Shown: piece by piece, positions 48,814 through 57,415 of the stretch
How the letters are laid out: every line of letters begins with the position of its first letter
How positions within the stretch are numbered: the stretch's first letter is position 1
DNA from: Rhodobacterales bacterium
GTDB lineage: Bacteria; Pseudomonadota; Alphaproteobacteria; Rhodobacterales; Rhodobacteraceae
NCBI GenBank assembly: GCA_002748265.1
Contig: PDRY01000019.1
Location: forward strand, 54,675-118,674
DNA: 64,000 bases
Direction of reading: 5' to 3'
Made by a program: the position numbers and the translations under genes
The notes under the pieces: generated by a model
Databases searched by the model: none
Seen by the model: only the letters and a program-made list of their open reading frames with translations
What the model was told of the DNA's origin: nothing

Positions 48814-49170
48814 TCACGCGATGTGATCCTTGTAGTCGTCCTCGGACATGTATTCGTCCATCTGGCCCAGATCGCTGGCTTTGATCTTAAAGAACCAAGC
48901 GGCCATCGCGTCGTCGTTCACGCTGCCCGGCGCGTCGGCCAGGGCGTCGTTCACTTCGACGATCTCGCCATCAAGAGGGGCGAGAATATCGGACGCCGCT
49001 TTCACACTTTCGATCACGACAGCATCGTCGCCCTTGGCGACCTGCGTGCCGACCTCGGGCAGTTCGACAAACACCACATCGCCAAGCTGCTCAGCGGCGT
49101 GGTCCGTGATTCCGACGGTGACGATATCGCCATCGGCGTCGAGCCATTCGTGCTCTTCGGTAAATTTCAT
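48814..49170 (-). CDS. gcvH: Glycine cleavage system H protein
   Basis: 118 residues. The lipoylated Lys is K57 in [10 protein letters not shown]. The preceding [25 protein letters not shown] is typical. It shuttles the aminomethyl group between GcvP and GcvT. It lies 16 bases after gcvT. Confidence 0.97.
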   Translation of the reverse strand: MKFTEEHEWLDADGDIVTVGITDHAAEQLGDVVFVELPEVGTQVAKGDDAVVIESVKAASDILAPLDGEIVEVNDALADAPGSVNDDAMAAWFFKIKASDLGQMDEYMSEDDYKDHIA

Positions 49171-49186
49171 CTGGGTGTCTCCTGGA

Positions 49187-50311
49187 TCAGCGTTTGAAAT
49201 TAGCCGGGGTGAACGGCAAAGCGGTGACGGTCAAGGGTTGGCGTTTGCCGCGCAGTTCACCGTAAACGGTCGTGCCCACGGCGCAAAGATCGGCGGGCAG
49301 GTAGCCCATGGCGACGGGATGCCCGACGGTGGGGCCGAAGCCGCCGGACGTGATCTCTCCGATCTGCTCCCCGCCTTCGGCATTTGCGAACAACGCCACC
49401 CCCTCGCGCATCGGGGCACGGCCTTCGGGCTTGAGCCCAACGCGCTTGCGCGAAGCGCCGGTTTCGATCTGTGCGCCAATCGCATCGGCGCCGGGATACC
49501 CTCCGGCACGCTCACCGCCAGGGCGGCGGCTCTTTTGGATTGCCCAGACAAGCGCAGCCTCAACCGGCGTCGTTTCGGGCGAAATGTCATGGCCGTGCAG
49601 GCACAGCCCCGCCTCCAGCCGCAGCGAATCGCGGGCGCCAAGGCCGATGGGTTCCACGGCGTCGAAACTCAGCAGCTTGCGCGCCAGATCGGGCGCGGCA
49701 TCGGCCTTCACCGAAATCTCGTAGCCATCTTCGCCGGTGTAGCCCGAGCGGGACACCCACGCCTCCGCGCCGTCCAGATCGAGCGTCGCCACATCCATGA
49801 AGGACATATCGCGCGCACGCGGATCGAGTGTGGCCAGCACCTCTTCGGCCGTGGGCCCCTGAAGCGCGATCAATGCGCGGTCGTCGATCACCTCCAGGCT
49901 CACATCCGCGGGCAGATTGGCCCGCATATGGGCGATGTCGGCATCGGCATTGGCCGCGTTGACCACCATGAAGATATGATCGCCCCGGTTGGCGAACATC
50001 AGATCGTCCAGAATGCCGCCCGCGGCATCGGTGAACATGCCATAGCGTTGGCGCCCCTCGCCCAGACCCAGAACGTTCATGGGAATCAGCGCCTCAAGCG
50101 CCTTGGCGGCGGTGTCATAGTCCGGGCCCCGCAGGATCACCTGCCCCATATGGGACACGTCGAACAGCCCCGCCGCATCGCGGCAGTGCTGATGTTCCTT
50201 CATCACCCCAAGGGGATACTGAACGGGCATCTCCCATCCGGCAAAGGGCACCATCTTGGCCCCCAGCTCCACATGGAGATCGAAAAGCGGCGTGCGCTTG
50301 AGATCGGTCAT
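49187..50311 (-). CDS. gcvT: Glycine cleavage system T protein (aminomethyltransferase)
   Basis: 374 residues. The THF-binding family block begins [29 protein letters not shown], and the signature [10 protein letters not shown] lies near residue 190. It releases ammonia and moves the methylene group to THF. ATG 50311 is preferred over 50317 because GGAGG ends 6 bases before it. The first gene of the operon, controlled by the glycine riboswitch just upstream. Confidence 0.97.
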   Translation of the reverse strand: MTDLKRTPLFDLHVELGAKMVPFAGWEMPVQYPLGVMKEHQHCRDAAGLFDVSHMGQVILRGPDYDTAAKALEALIPMNVLGLGEGRQRYGMFTDAAGGILDDLMFANRGDHIFMVVNAANADADIAHMRANLPADVSLEVIDDRALIALQGPTAEEVLATLDPRARDMSFMDVATLDLDGAEAWVSRSGYTGEDGYEISVKADAAPDLARKLLSFDAVEPIGLGARDSLRLEAGLCLHGHDISPETTPVEAALVWAIQKSRRPGGERAGGYPGADAIGAQIETGASRKRVGLKPEGRAPMREGVALFANAEGGEQIGEITSGGFGPTVGHPVAMGYLPADLCAVGTTVYGELRGKRQPLTVTALPFTPANFKR

Positions 50312-50369
50312 CGGCATCCTCCGTCCGGCCGCACATGCGGCAGCAGCGGGCCCGGCCCGCGGTTGGATG

Positions 50370-50525
50370 CCCCCCTGTCCTTTTGCCTGAGATCGTTATC
50401 CCTTCGGCGGACGCATACGCGCCTCTCTCCAGAGTTGTCTTGCGCAACAGCGGTCCCTTGGGCCTGAGAGTTTCCGGGGCATTGCTCCTTCGGCACCGCT
50501 TTCGCGGTTCTCCCACCGTTGCGTG
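50370..50525 (-). promoter_or_regulatory. Tandem glycine riboswitch
   Basis: Two similar aptamers lie in series on the minus strand ahead of gcvT. The first (about 50450-50525) has the GGGAGA and CCGAAGGAGCAA blocks and AACTCTCAGGC, the second (about 50370-50440) GGAGAGA, CCGAAGGGATAA and ATCTCAGGCAAAAGGACAG. This conserved arrangement is the classic glycine-binding pair, which turns on glycine cleavage when glycine is high. No standalone terminator hairpin is evident between it and gcvT, so control may act on translation: the end lies ~60 bases from the start. Confidence 0.93.
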
Positions 50526-50572
50526 CGCAGTCGTATGCCAAACCCCCGCGCCGAGGCAAGGGGTTTGATCGC

Positions 50573-51640
50573 CTAGGCGTGGCCCAGCACCCGTTGCGCG
50601 TCACGGGCGATCTGGCGTTCTTCGTCGGCGGGCACCACATGCACCGGCACCGCCCCAAGCCAATCGAGCCGCGCCAGGATCATGTCGCGCACGGGCTCTG
50701 CATGCTCTCCGATCCCACCGGTGAAGGCGATGGCATCGACGCCGCCCATGGCCACGATCAGAGACCCGGCCTGGCGCGCGACCCAGTAGGTGAAATGCTC
50801 CACGGCGAAGCGCGCCTCTGCGCGTTCATCCTCCAGCAGGGTGCGCATGTCATTGGTGCCGCCCAGCCCCTTGAGCCCGCTTTCCTTGTTTAGGATGCGC
50901 AGCGCGCCGTCGGTGCCGTGCCGCTCCGCCAGATCCAGCACCAGTGCCGCATCCACATCGCCCGAACGCGTGCCCATCGGAGGCCCGGAGATCGGCGAAT
51001 AGCCCATCGACGTCGCCACCGACCGGCCGCCCCGGATCGCACACAGCGAGGAGCCGTTGCCCAGATGCAGGGCCAAAACCCGCTCCGGCAGACCGTGCTC
51101 GGAGAGCTTTTCGACCAAGCTGGCATAGCTGAGCCCGTGAAAGCCGTAGCGGCGCAGGCCCCGGTCCCGTTCCACTTTGGGCAGCGGGTAGGTGATCGCC
51201 ACCTCGGGGTTTTGGGCGTGGAACGCCGTGTCGAAACTCGCCGTTTGGGGCAACTCGGGCGCGAGCCGGGCCAGAGCGTAGATGCCCGCCAGATTGGCCG
51301 GATTGTGCAGCGGCGCCAGTGGAACGCAGGCTTCGATCTTGGCGATCACCTCATCGGTGAGACGCGCCGGCTCCGTCAAATCGGCGCCGCCCTGCACGAT
51401 ACGGTGGCCGGCGGCATCGAAGCTGTCGACCAGATGGCCCAGATCGGACAGCCGGGTCAGGATCAGGCCCATCGCCGCGTCGTGATCGGGCGCATCACAA
51501 GGCACATCATCCCCGCCCAGCCGGATGGACGCGCGGGGCGTTCCGATCTCGCTCACCTGACCTTCCAGAACGCCGTTCAGATCGGCGTCGAACAGCTCCA
51601 CCTTGATGGAGGACGATCCGGCATTGACGGTCAGGAACAT
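50573..51640 (-). CDS. ackA: Acetate/propionate kinase
   Basis: 355 residues. Opens with TVNAGSSSIKVELF, and contains VSFDTAFHA-type (ASFDTAFHA) and GFHGLSYASLVEK. It moves phosphate between acetyl phosphate and ADP. The chain is shorter than the ~400-residue E. coli AckA, as in many alphaproteobacterial members. The phosphate acyltransferase gene lies 3 bases upstream, so the two make up an acetyl-CoA/acetate switch. It follows the riboswitch-controlled gcv operon on the same strand, separately. Confidence 0.9.
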   Translation of the reverse strand: MFLTVNAGSSSIKVELFDADLNGVLEGQVSEIGTPRASIRLGGDDVPCDAPDHDAAMGLILTRLSDLGHLVDSFDAAGHRIVQGGADLTEPARLTDEVIAKIEACVPLAPLHNPANLAGIYALARLAPELPQTASFDTAFHAQNPEVAITYPLPKVERDRGLRRYGFHGLSYASLVEKLSEHGLPERVLALHLGNGSSLCAIRGGRSVATSMGYSPISGPPMGTRSGDVDAALVLDLAERHGTDGALRILNKESGLKGLGGTNDMRTLLEDERAEARFAVEHFTYWVARQAGSLIVAMGGVDAIAFTGGIGEHAEPVRDMILARLDWLGAVPVHVVPADEERQIARDAQRVLGHA

Positions 51641-51643
51641 GGC

Positions 51644-52576
51644 TCAGCCCTCCGCGCCGGACGCAACCACGGCCAGCGCTGCCGTAGCGACGCGGGCGGC
51701 AGCGCCCTGGCTGCGCGAGGTCAACAGGATCGGCACCTTGGCGCCGAGCACCAGACCGGCGGCACAGGCCCCCAGGCCCAGAACCATCAGTTTGAACACG
51801 GCGTTGCCGGTGGTGATGTTCGGGGTCAGGATGATATCGGCATCCCCGGCGACGGGGCTGTCATAGCCTTTTGCCTCTGCAGCTTTCTTCGACAGGATCA
51901 GATCCATGGCCATCGGCCCGGCCACGGTGGCGTCACGCACCGCCCCGACGGCCCAGGCCGAAATCGCCGCGGCATCCATGGAGTTCTGGATGGACGGGAT
52001 CGGGTCTTCGTTCGCTGACAGGATCGCGGCATGGGCATCCTTGACCCCCAGCTTATGGGCCAGATCAATCGCATGCATCAGGCAGGCCTGACGCGTTTCA
52101 ATTGACGGGTCCACGTTCAGCGCCGCATCGGTCAGCAGCAGCGGCCGGTCCGATCCGGGCACCGTGATGTGAAACACATGCCCGCAGCGCACGCCGCTTT
52201 CGCGCAGCCCGGCCGAGGACGGCAGCAGCCCCTTGAGGAACACCGAAGTGTGCAGTTGCCCCTTCATGATCGCGTCGGCCTCGCCTTCGCGGGCCATGCG
52301 GGCGGCTTCGGGGGCGGCGGTCTCTCCGGGGGCATCGACCACGCGGATGCCGCCGATATCCCAACCGATCTCTTCCGCAGTGGCGCGAATTTTTGCTTCG
52401 TCCCCGATCAGGATCGGATCGGCCAGACCCGCCTCGGCAGATTCGCGAATGCCTTCAAGCGGGTTCACAGCCCCCGCATTGACCAGCGCCACGCGCGGCG
52501 CAGTCATGGATTTTGCCTGATCCATAAGGCCCTGAGGCACTGAGGGGGCATGAGGCGAGAGGAATTGCGACGACAT
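51644..52576 (-). CDS. Phosphate acyltransferase (Pta/Ptb family)
   Basis: 310 residues. The C-terminal ~250 residues follow the phosphotransacetylase fold: ADAIMKGQLHTSVFLKGL, PLLLTDAALNVDP, VAGDADIILTPNITTGNAVFKLM, and a final strand VPILLTSRS. No N-terminal DRTGG domain is present, so it is the short type; acetyl, propionyl or butyryl phosphate could be used. Pairing with ackA suggests acetyl-CoA to acetyl phosphate, with a link to formate/glycine carbon flow. Confidence 0.86.
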   Translation of the reverse strand: MSSQFLSPHAPSVPQGLMDQAKSMTAPRVALVNAGAVNPLEGIRESAEAGLADPILIGDEAKIRATAEEIGWDIGGIRVVDAPGETAAPEAARMAREGEADAIMKGQLHTSVFLKGLLPSSAGLRESGVRCGHVFHITVPGSDRPLLLTDAALNVDPSIETRQACLMHAIDLAHKLGVKDAHAAILSANEDPIPSIQNSMDAAAISAWAVGAVRDATVAGPMAMDLILSKKAAEAKGYDSPVAGDADIILTPNITTGNAVFKLMVLGLGACAAGLVLGAKVPILLTSRSQGAAARVATAALAVVASGAEG

Positions 52577-52667
52577 ATCAAGCTCCTTTGACCCCGCTTC
52601 GGATAGCTCCGAGGGGTGACAAAGTTATGAACACCAAAGCACCCCGCCCGTCAAAAGGCGCCTTGCG

Positions 52668-53237
52668 TCAAGGCTGATCGCCCAGCCGCAGCAGCTCCCA
52701 CCCATTGGGGCGCCGGACGGTTTCGGACAGGGACAGAGGCTCAACCTTGTGGGCGAAGGCCTCCTGAGCGGTCCAGCCCGCCGCGCGCTGCGCCTGAGCG
52801 AGGATGGCTCCGAAATGGGCAACAATGACGATGGTGTCATGCACGTCCAACAGCCGGTCCACGGCGCCCGTCACCCTGCGGCTGAGCGCGTTCCAGCTTT
52901 CGCCTCCGGGCGGGGCGGTATCGCCCGGCTGTTCCCAGAAGGCGCGGATCGCGTCGGGATCTTCGGCATTCACATCGTCCCAGCGGCGCAGCTCCCAGGC
53001 GCCGAAATGCAGCTCCCGAAGGTCGGCATCATGGGGCAGGCGCGGGCGGGTTTCTTGCACCGCATCCGCCGTCGCCACAGCGCGGATCAGGTCGGACGAC
53101 ACAACCGGCGCATCGGGTAAGGCCGCGCGCAGGCGGGTCAGGGCCGGTTCATCGGACAGATCCGCCGGAATGTCGCTCCATCCGACCATGGATTTGGCAT
53201 GCGTCGGTCCGTGCCGAACCATGAGAACCCGCTTCAT
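52668..53237 (-). CDS. Histidine phosphatase family protein, possible alpha-ribazole phosphatase (CobC-like)
   Basis: 189 residues. The catalytic motif MVRHGPTHA at residues 6-14 places the phospho-His at H9; the second His is in the VAHFGA segment, and an acid residue in ELHFGAWE. ATGA couples it to cobU, so an alpha-ribazole 5'-phosphate phosphatase role in cobalamin nucleotide-loop assembly is a fair inference, not proven by sequence. AckA and Pta genes precede it on the same strand with a longer gap. Confidence 0.85.
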   Translation of the reverse strand: MKRVLMVRHGPTHAKSMVGWSDIPADLSDEPALTRLRAALPDAPVVSSDLIRAVATADAVQETRPRLPHDADLRELHFGAWELRRWDDVNAEDPDAIRAFWEQPGDTAPPGGESWNALSRRVTGAVDRLLDVHDTIVIVAHFGAILAQAQRAAGWTAQEAFAHKVEPLSLSETVRRPNGWELLRLGDQP

Positions 53238-53740
53238 GGCGCCCCCTTGATCCAAAGCGGCAGCCCCGCCGTGACCAGCACCACGCTGCCTGCCTGCGCC
53301 GCCAGCGCAATGTTGAGCCGCCCCTGCGCCTCGCGGAAGCGGCGGGTCAGCGCGTCAGCCGGGACGATGCCGTGGCCGACCTCATTGGTGACCACGGTGA
53401 CCATTGCCGGGCAGGCGCGCAGAGCGTCCAGAAGGCGGGTGGTTTCGGCCTCCAGATCGCTTTCGGCAAAAAGGTGATTGCTCAGCCACATGGTGGCGCA
53501 ATCCAGCAGAACGCCCGCCCGCTCCGGCAGGCCGGGCAGCGCGCTTGCCACGTCCAGCGACGCCTCAATCGTCTCCCAAGACGGGCCGCGATCCGCGCGA
53601 TGCTTGTCGCGCTTGGCCTCCATTTCGGAATCCCGTGCCTCGGCGGTCGCGATGTAGACGCGCGGCGTGCCCGTCACGAGCGACTCCGCGAAGGCCGATT
53701 TGCCCGAGGCTGCGCCTCCGATCACCAATCTGTGCGCCAT
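53234..53740 (-). CDS. cobU: Adenosylcobinamide kinase / adenosylcobinamide-phosphate guanylyltransferase
   Basis: 168 residues. P-loop GGAASGKS at 8-15, followed by VYIATAEARDSEM and HRADRGPSWETIEA, whose His is the guanylylation site of CobU. It phosphorylates adenosylcobinamide and then makes GDP-cobinamide. It is coupled to the downstream histidine phosphatase. Other cobalamin genes are not in the window. Confidence 0.95.
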   Translation of the reverse strand: MAHRLVIGGAASGKSAFAESLVTGTPRVYIATAEARDSEMEAKRDKHRADRGPSWETIEASLDVASALPGLPERAGVLLDCATMWLSNHLFAESDLEAETTRLLDALRACPAMVTVVTNEVGHGIVPADALTRRFREAQGRLNIALAAQAGSVVLVTAGLPLWIKGAP

Positions 53741-53804
53741 TTGGTCTCCCTCTGGGTGGATCGCGCCGCTAGAGTGACCTCAGGCAACCCAAAGGACAAT
53801 CCCC

Positions 53805-54545
53805 ATGCGCGCGCTGCTCCTGGCTCTGACCCTTGCCACTCCTCTCACCGCGCAGGATGTGGTGGTGCTGGGCGAAACCCATGACAACCCCGGCCACCAC
53901 ATCCGCCAGGCCGGAGAGCTGGTGGCGCTGTCCCCGCGCGCCGTGGTGTTCGAGATGCTGACCCCCGATCAGGCCGCCCGCATTGAGAGCCGCACGCCCG
54001 AGGCGATCCGCACGGCCACGGGCTGGGATGACAGCGGCTGGCCGGAGTTTCCGCTCTACGCACCGGTGTTCGCGGCCCTGGGGGAGGCGCAGATCTTCGG
54101 CGGCGGGCTGGACCGGGCGCTCGTGCGGCAGGCGATCACCGATGGCGCGGCGGCGGTGCTGGATGATCCGCGCTTTGACCTCTCCGACTTGCCCGAAGAA
54201 GAACAGGCCACCCGCGAAGCCGAACAGCAGGAGGCCCATTGCAACGCCCTGCCCGAAGAGATGCTGCCCGGCATGGTCGAAGCCCAGCGCCTGCGCGACG
54301 CGGCCCTGACCCGGGCGGTACTGACCGCCATCGACGAAACCGGCGGGCCCGTGGCTCTGATCACCGGGAACGGCCATGCCCGCAAGGACCGGGCGGTGCC
54401 GCTGATGCTGGCTCAGGTGGCGCCCGATCTGGTGGTGGATGTGCTGGGCCAGTTCGAAGAGATGCCCGAGGAAGATGCGCCGTTCGACCGCTGGGCGATC
54501 TCTCCGGCGCCGGAGCGCGAAGACCCCTGCGCGGCCTTCCAGTAG
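53805..54545 (+). CDS. ChaN-like periplasmic protein
   Basis: 246 residues. A short signal peptide (MRALLLALTLATPLTAQ) is followed by LGETHDNPGHH at about residues 23-33 and a distal GPVALITGNGHARKDR, the motifs of the ChaN/EreA-like fold. ChaN-type proteins bind heme or act as iron-regulated lipoproteins. No lipobox Cys is visible, so it should be soluble in the periplasm. It lies 63 bases before coaBC. Confidence 0.82.
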   Translation: MRALLLALTLATPLTAQDVVVLGETHDNPGHHIRQAGELVALSPRAVVFEMLTPDQAARIESRTPEAIRTATGWDDSGWPEFPLYAPVFAALGEAQIFGGGLDRALVRQAITDGAAAVLDDPRFDLSDLPEEEQATREAEQQEAHCNALPEEMLPGMVEAQRLRDAALTRAVLTAIDETGGPVALITGNGHARKDRAVPLMLAQVAPDLVVDVLGQFEEMPEEDAPFDRWAISPAPEREDPCAAFQ

Positions 54546-54608
54546 GCGCGCCATGGACCTTCGCGGCGCGGCGCACTACCGTCGCGGCAAACGCACCCGG
54601 AGGCCCCC

Positions 54609-55808
54609 ATGCTGGCTGGCAAACGTATCCTTTTGATCATTGGCGGCGGCATCGCCGCCTATAAAAGCCTTGAGCTGATCCGCCTGATTCAGAAAGCGGG
54701 CGGGCACGTGACCCCCGTGCTGACCCGCGCCGCTGAGGAATTCGTCACCCCCCTGAGCGCCTCGGCCCTGTCGGGGAACAAGGTCTATCGCGACCTGTTC
54801 GATCTGACCGACGAGGCCGAGATGGGGCATATCGAGCTCTCGCGCTCGGCCGATCTGATGGTGGTCGCCCCCGCGACGGCGGACCTGATGGCCAAGATGG
54901 CGGCCGGGCTGGGCAATGATCTGGCCTCGACGCTGCTGCTGGCCACGGACAAACCCGTGCTGATCGCCCCGGCGATGAATGTGCGGATGTGGGAGCACCC
55001 GGCCACGCAGCGCAATCTCGCCCAGCTGCGCAGCGACGGCGTGCGGGTGGTCGGCCCCGATGAGGGCGCCATGGCCTGCGGCGAATTCGGTCCCGGACGG
55101 CTGGCCGAACCCGAGGCGATCCGCGACGCGATTGGCGCGGCTCTGGCCAGCGGACCGCTGGCCGGGAAGCACATCATCGTCACCTCTGGCCCGACCCACG
55201 AGCCCATCGACCCGGTGCGCTACATCGCCAACCGGTCTTCGGGGGCGCAGGGCACGGCGATCGCGTCGGCTCTGGCCGCGCTCGGCGCAAGCGTCAGCTT
55301 TGTCACCGGCCCGGCCAGCGTGGCGCCCCCGGACGGGGTCGCGGTGATCCGCGTGGAAACCGCACGAGAGATGCTGGCCGCCGTGGAAGGCGCCCTGCCC
55401 GCAGACGCTGCGGTCTTTGCCGCTGCCGTCGCGGATTGGCGGATGGCGGAAGATCGCGCGTCCAAGATCAAGAAGGGCCCGGATGGGATCCCGCAGCTCG
55501 ACATGGTGGAGAACCCGGACATTCTGGCGACGGTGTCTCAGATGCCGAAGGGCCGACCGGGCCTGGTCGTGGGCTTTGCCGCCGAAACCGACGACGTGAT
55601 TGCCAATGCCACCGCCAAGCGGGCGCGCAAGGGCTGCGACTGGATCGTGGCCAATGACGTATCGCCGGAAACGGGGATCATGGGCGGGCACGAAAACGAC
55701 GTGACCTTGATCCTGCAAGACGGCTCGGAAGACTGGCCGCGCATGGGCAAGGACGAGGTGGCCCGGAAGCTGGCCGCGCGCATTGCCCAGGAGCTGGGCG
55801 CAGGCTGA
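54609..55808 (+). CDS. coaBC: Bifunctional phosphopantothenoylcysteine decarboxylase / phosphopantothenate-cysteine ligase
   Basis: 399 residues. The CoaC half (1-190) has the flavin motif GGGIAAYKSLELIR near residues 11-24, APAMNVRMW and the active Cys in MACGEFGPGRL. The CoaB half has TSGPTHEPIDPVRYIANRSSGAQG and the later Lys in KIKKGPDGIPQL. Together they turn 4'-phosphopantothenate into 4'-phosphopantetheine in coenzyme A synthesis. It starts a plus-strand run with the unknown gene at 55854 and ybgC. Confidence 0.96.
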   Translation: MLAGKRILLIIGGGIAAYKSLELIRLIQKAGGHVTPVLTRAAEEFVTPLSASALSGNKVYRDLFDLTDEAEMGHIELSRSADLMVVAPATADLMAKMAAGLGNDLASTLLLATDKPVLIAPAMNVRMWEHPATQRNLAQLRSDGVRVVGPDEGAMACGEFGPGRLAEPEAIRDAIGAALASGPLAGKHIIVTSGPTHEPIDPVRYIANRSSGAQGTAIASALAALGASVSFVTGPASVAPPDGVAVIRVETAREMLAAVEGALPADAAVFAAAVADWRMAEDRASKIKKGPDGIPQLDMVENPDILATVSQMPKGRPGLVVGFAAETDDVIANATAKRARKGCDWIVANDVSPETGIMGGHENDVTLILQDGSEDWPRMGKDEVARKLAARIAQELGAG

Positions 55809-55853
55809 CGCCGCAAAATTCAGGTCACCACAAAAGACATCAGAGGCACACAT

Positions 55854-56483
55854 ATGAGCCTGAGCGCAGAGCAGATCGAAACCATGTTCACCCGCCCCGA
55901 CGGGAGCTTCCTGTGTGCCCGCTGGGGGCGGGGGATCGCGCCGGTGGTGTTCGGGGTGGAAGACGCGACCGTCTCGCTGTTCAAATCGGCGCTTCAGCTC
56001 GTGTGCGGCATCGCCGGGCATGAGGTCGTGGAGACGGACCCGGAGCTGGGCGTCAACCTGATGGTGTTTTTCCTGCGCGACTGGGCCGAACTGCGCGAAG
56101 TGCCTGACCTTGAGAAGATGGTGCCGGGGCGGGATGCTCTGGCAGATCGGCTGGAGGCGGACGGGGCGGGCAGCCACCGCGAGCTGCGCTTTGACGCCAG
56201 CGGCGCCATACAGGCCGGGGTCGTGTTCTTGCGGATGGACGATGCCATGGCGGATGTGCCCGCCGACCTGCTCGCGCTTGTCGAGGCCGTGCGCATCATG
56301 CTGAGCTGGGCGCCGGGCGCGTTCGGATCGGTGCCTCTGACGGCAGAGGAAGCAGGTCAGACAGTATTGAATCCTGACATTTTGACCCTGATGAAGGCCG
56401 CATATGATCCTTTTTTGCCTGCGGCAGCACGGGACAGCAGCCACGCACTGCGCCTGTCGGCCAGACTGGAGACCCTGACATGA
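55854..56483 (+). CDS. Conserved protein of unknown function, coupled to ybgC
   Basis: 209 residues, no signal peptide and no membrane segment. The first half includes MFTRPDGSFLCARWGRGIAPVVFGVED and LGVNLMVFFLRDWAEL, and the second half is acidic with MLSWAPGAFGS. I do not recognise a family with a known activity. It has a GAGG site before the ATG, sits 45 bases after coaBC, and its end overlaps the ybgC start as ATGA. This tie suggests a shared role with the thioesterase, but that is inference. Confidence 0.8.
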   Translation: MSLSAEQIETMFTRPDGSFLCARWGRGIAPVVFGVEDATVSLFKSALQLVCGIAGHEVVETDPELGVNLMVFFLRDWAELREVPDLEKMVPGRDALADRLEADGAGSHRELRFDASGAIQAGVVFLRMDDAMADVPADLLALVEAVRIMLSWAPGAFGSVPLTAEEAGQTVLNPDILTLMKAAYDPFLPAAARDSSHALRLSARLETLT

Positions 56484-56866
56484 CCCACCGGCTCACGATC
56501 CGCGTCTATTACGAAGACACCGATTTCGGCGGCATCGTCTACTATGCGAACTACCTCAAATTCATTGAGCGCGGCCGCAGCGAATGGGTGCGCGAGCTGG
56601 GTGTCGATCAGATCGCAATGAAAGAGGAAGGCGTGGTCTTCGCCGTCCGGGCGATCGAGGCAGAGTATCTGCGCCCCGGAAAATACGACGATCTTCTGGA
56701 AGTGGTGACCGAAATGGACACGATCACTGGCGCCCGCATGATCGTGCGCCAGAGCGTATTGCGAGACGGCGAACCGCTCTTCACGGCGCGCGTGACGGTC
56801 GTCGCTGTCCACGAAAACGGAACCCCAGCCCGGCTTCCCGCAGCATTGCGCGGGCGGCTGAACTAG
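56480..56866 (+). CDS. ybgC: Tol-Pal-associated acyl-CoA thioesterase YbgC
   Basis: 128 residues of the hot-dog fold. The signature YYEDTDFGGIVYYANYLKF at 10-28 includes the catalytic Asp (D15), typical of YbgC-type thioesterases. Substrates in relatives are short acyl-CoA or acyl-ACP. It usually stands before tolQ, but here it is 29 kb away and coupled to an unknown gene behind coaBC. It converges on the HAD phosphatase. Confidence 0.94.
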   Translation: MTHRLTIRVYYEDTDFGGIVYYANYLKFIERGRSEWVRELGVDQIAMKEEGVVFAVRAIEAEYLRPGKYDDLLEVVTEMDTITGARMIVRQSVLRDGEPLFTARVTVVAVHENGTPARLPAALRGRLN

Positions 56867-56950
56867 TCGGCTGGGGCGTCTATCGAAGCAACGCCCGGAC
56901 CACCGCCACGGTGTCACACCGGCCAGCGGAACGTCCCGATAGCCTCCGTC

Positions 56951-57415
56951 TTAGAAGTCTCCCGGAGCGCATTGCAGGCAGACAAGGCCTTCGTTGCGCC
57001 ACGCCTCCACAACCGAAGAGCGGTCATCGACGACCAGCCAAGGAGAAAACCCGTCCGCTTTCATGTCCCTCAGGGCCTGACGCTTCACATCGGGATCGGT
57101 GGCGTGGTTCTTGTCTTCGGCGCGAAGATAAATGCCGTCAAACGGCAGATCGTGTTTGCGCAGCCAGGCAATGGTGTGCTCGGCCCAGCCGACGGGGCGA
57201 CCGGAGCAGATCAGAATGGTCTCGCCGCTGTCTTTCAATCGGCGCAGCAACGTCGCGATGGGTGCGATCACCGCAGCGTCCGCCATCTCGCGATGGAACT
57301 CATCCCAGTGCTTTTCGACACCGTGCACGAGATGCCCAAGCCGATCCGCATCGAATTCCGCAAGGGTGCCGTCGACATCGAACACCACGCATGGGGTGGA
57401 AGCGGCTTCGGTCAT
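56951..57415 (-). CDS. Stand-alone HAD phosphatase similar to the T4 Pnkp 3'-phosphatase domain
   Basis: 154 residues. The HAD nucleophile motif DVDGT lies at residues 13-17, motif II near ICSGRP, and motif III/IV at VVDDRSSVVEAWR (about 128-140), followed by VCLQCAPGDF. That tail recalls the phosphatase domain of T4 polynucleotide kinase (DDRxxVVExWR and xGDF). No kinase P-loop is present. I infer a 3'-phosphatase or a small-molecule phosphatase. ATG 57415 overlaps the histidine phosphatase stop as ATGA. It ends the six-gene operon. Confidence 0.82.
   Translation of the reverse strand: MTEAASTPCVVFDVDGTLAEFDADRLGHLVHGVEKHWDEFHREMADAAVIAPIATLLRRLKDSGETILICSGRPVGWAEHTIAWLRKHDLPFDGIYLRAEDKNHATDPDVKRQALRDMKADGFSPWLVVDDRSSVVEAWRNEGLVCLQCAPGDF

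Noticed and set aside
46706-48826. A 706-codon open frame on the plus strand opposite gcvP
   Set aside because: Antisense shadow of gcvP; low motif content and long Gly/Arg/His-rich stretches typical of such frames.
52577-52667. Bulged hairpin (ACCCC...GGGGT) before the phosphate acyltransferase gene
   Set aside because: The stem is interrupted by a three-base bulge and no known leader fold is recognised, so I left it unannotated.
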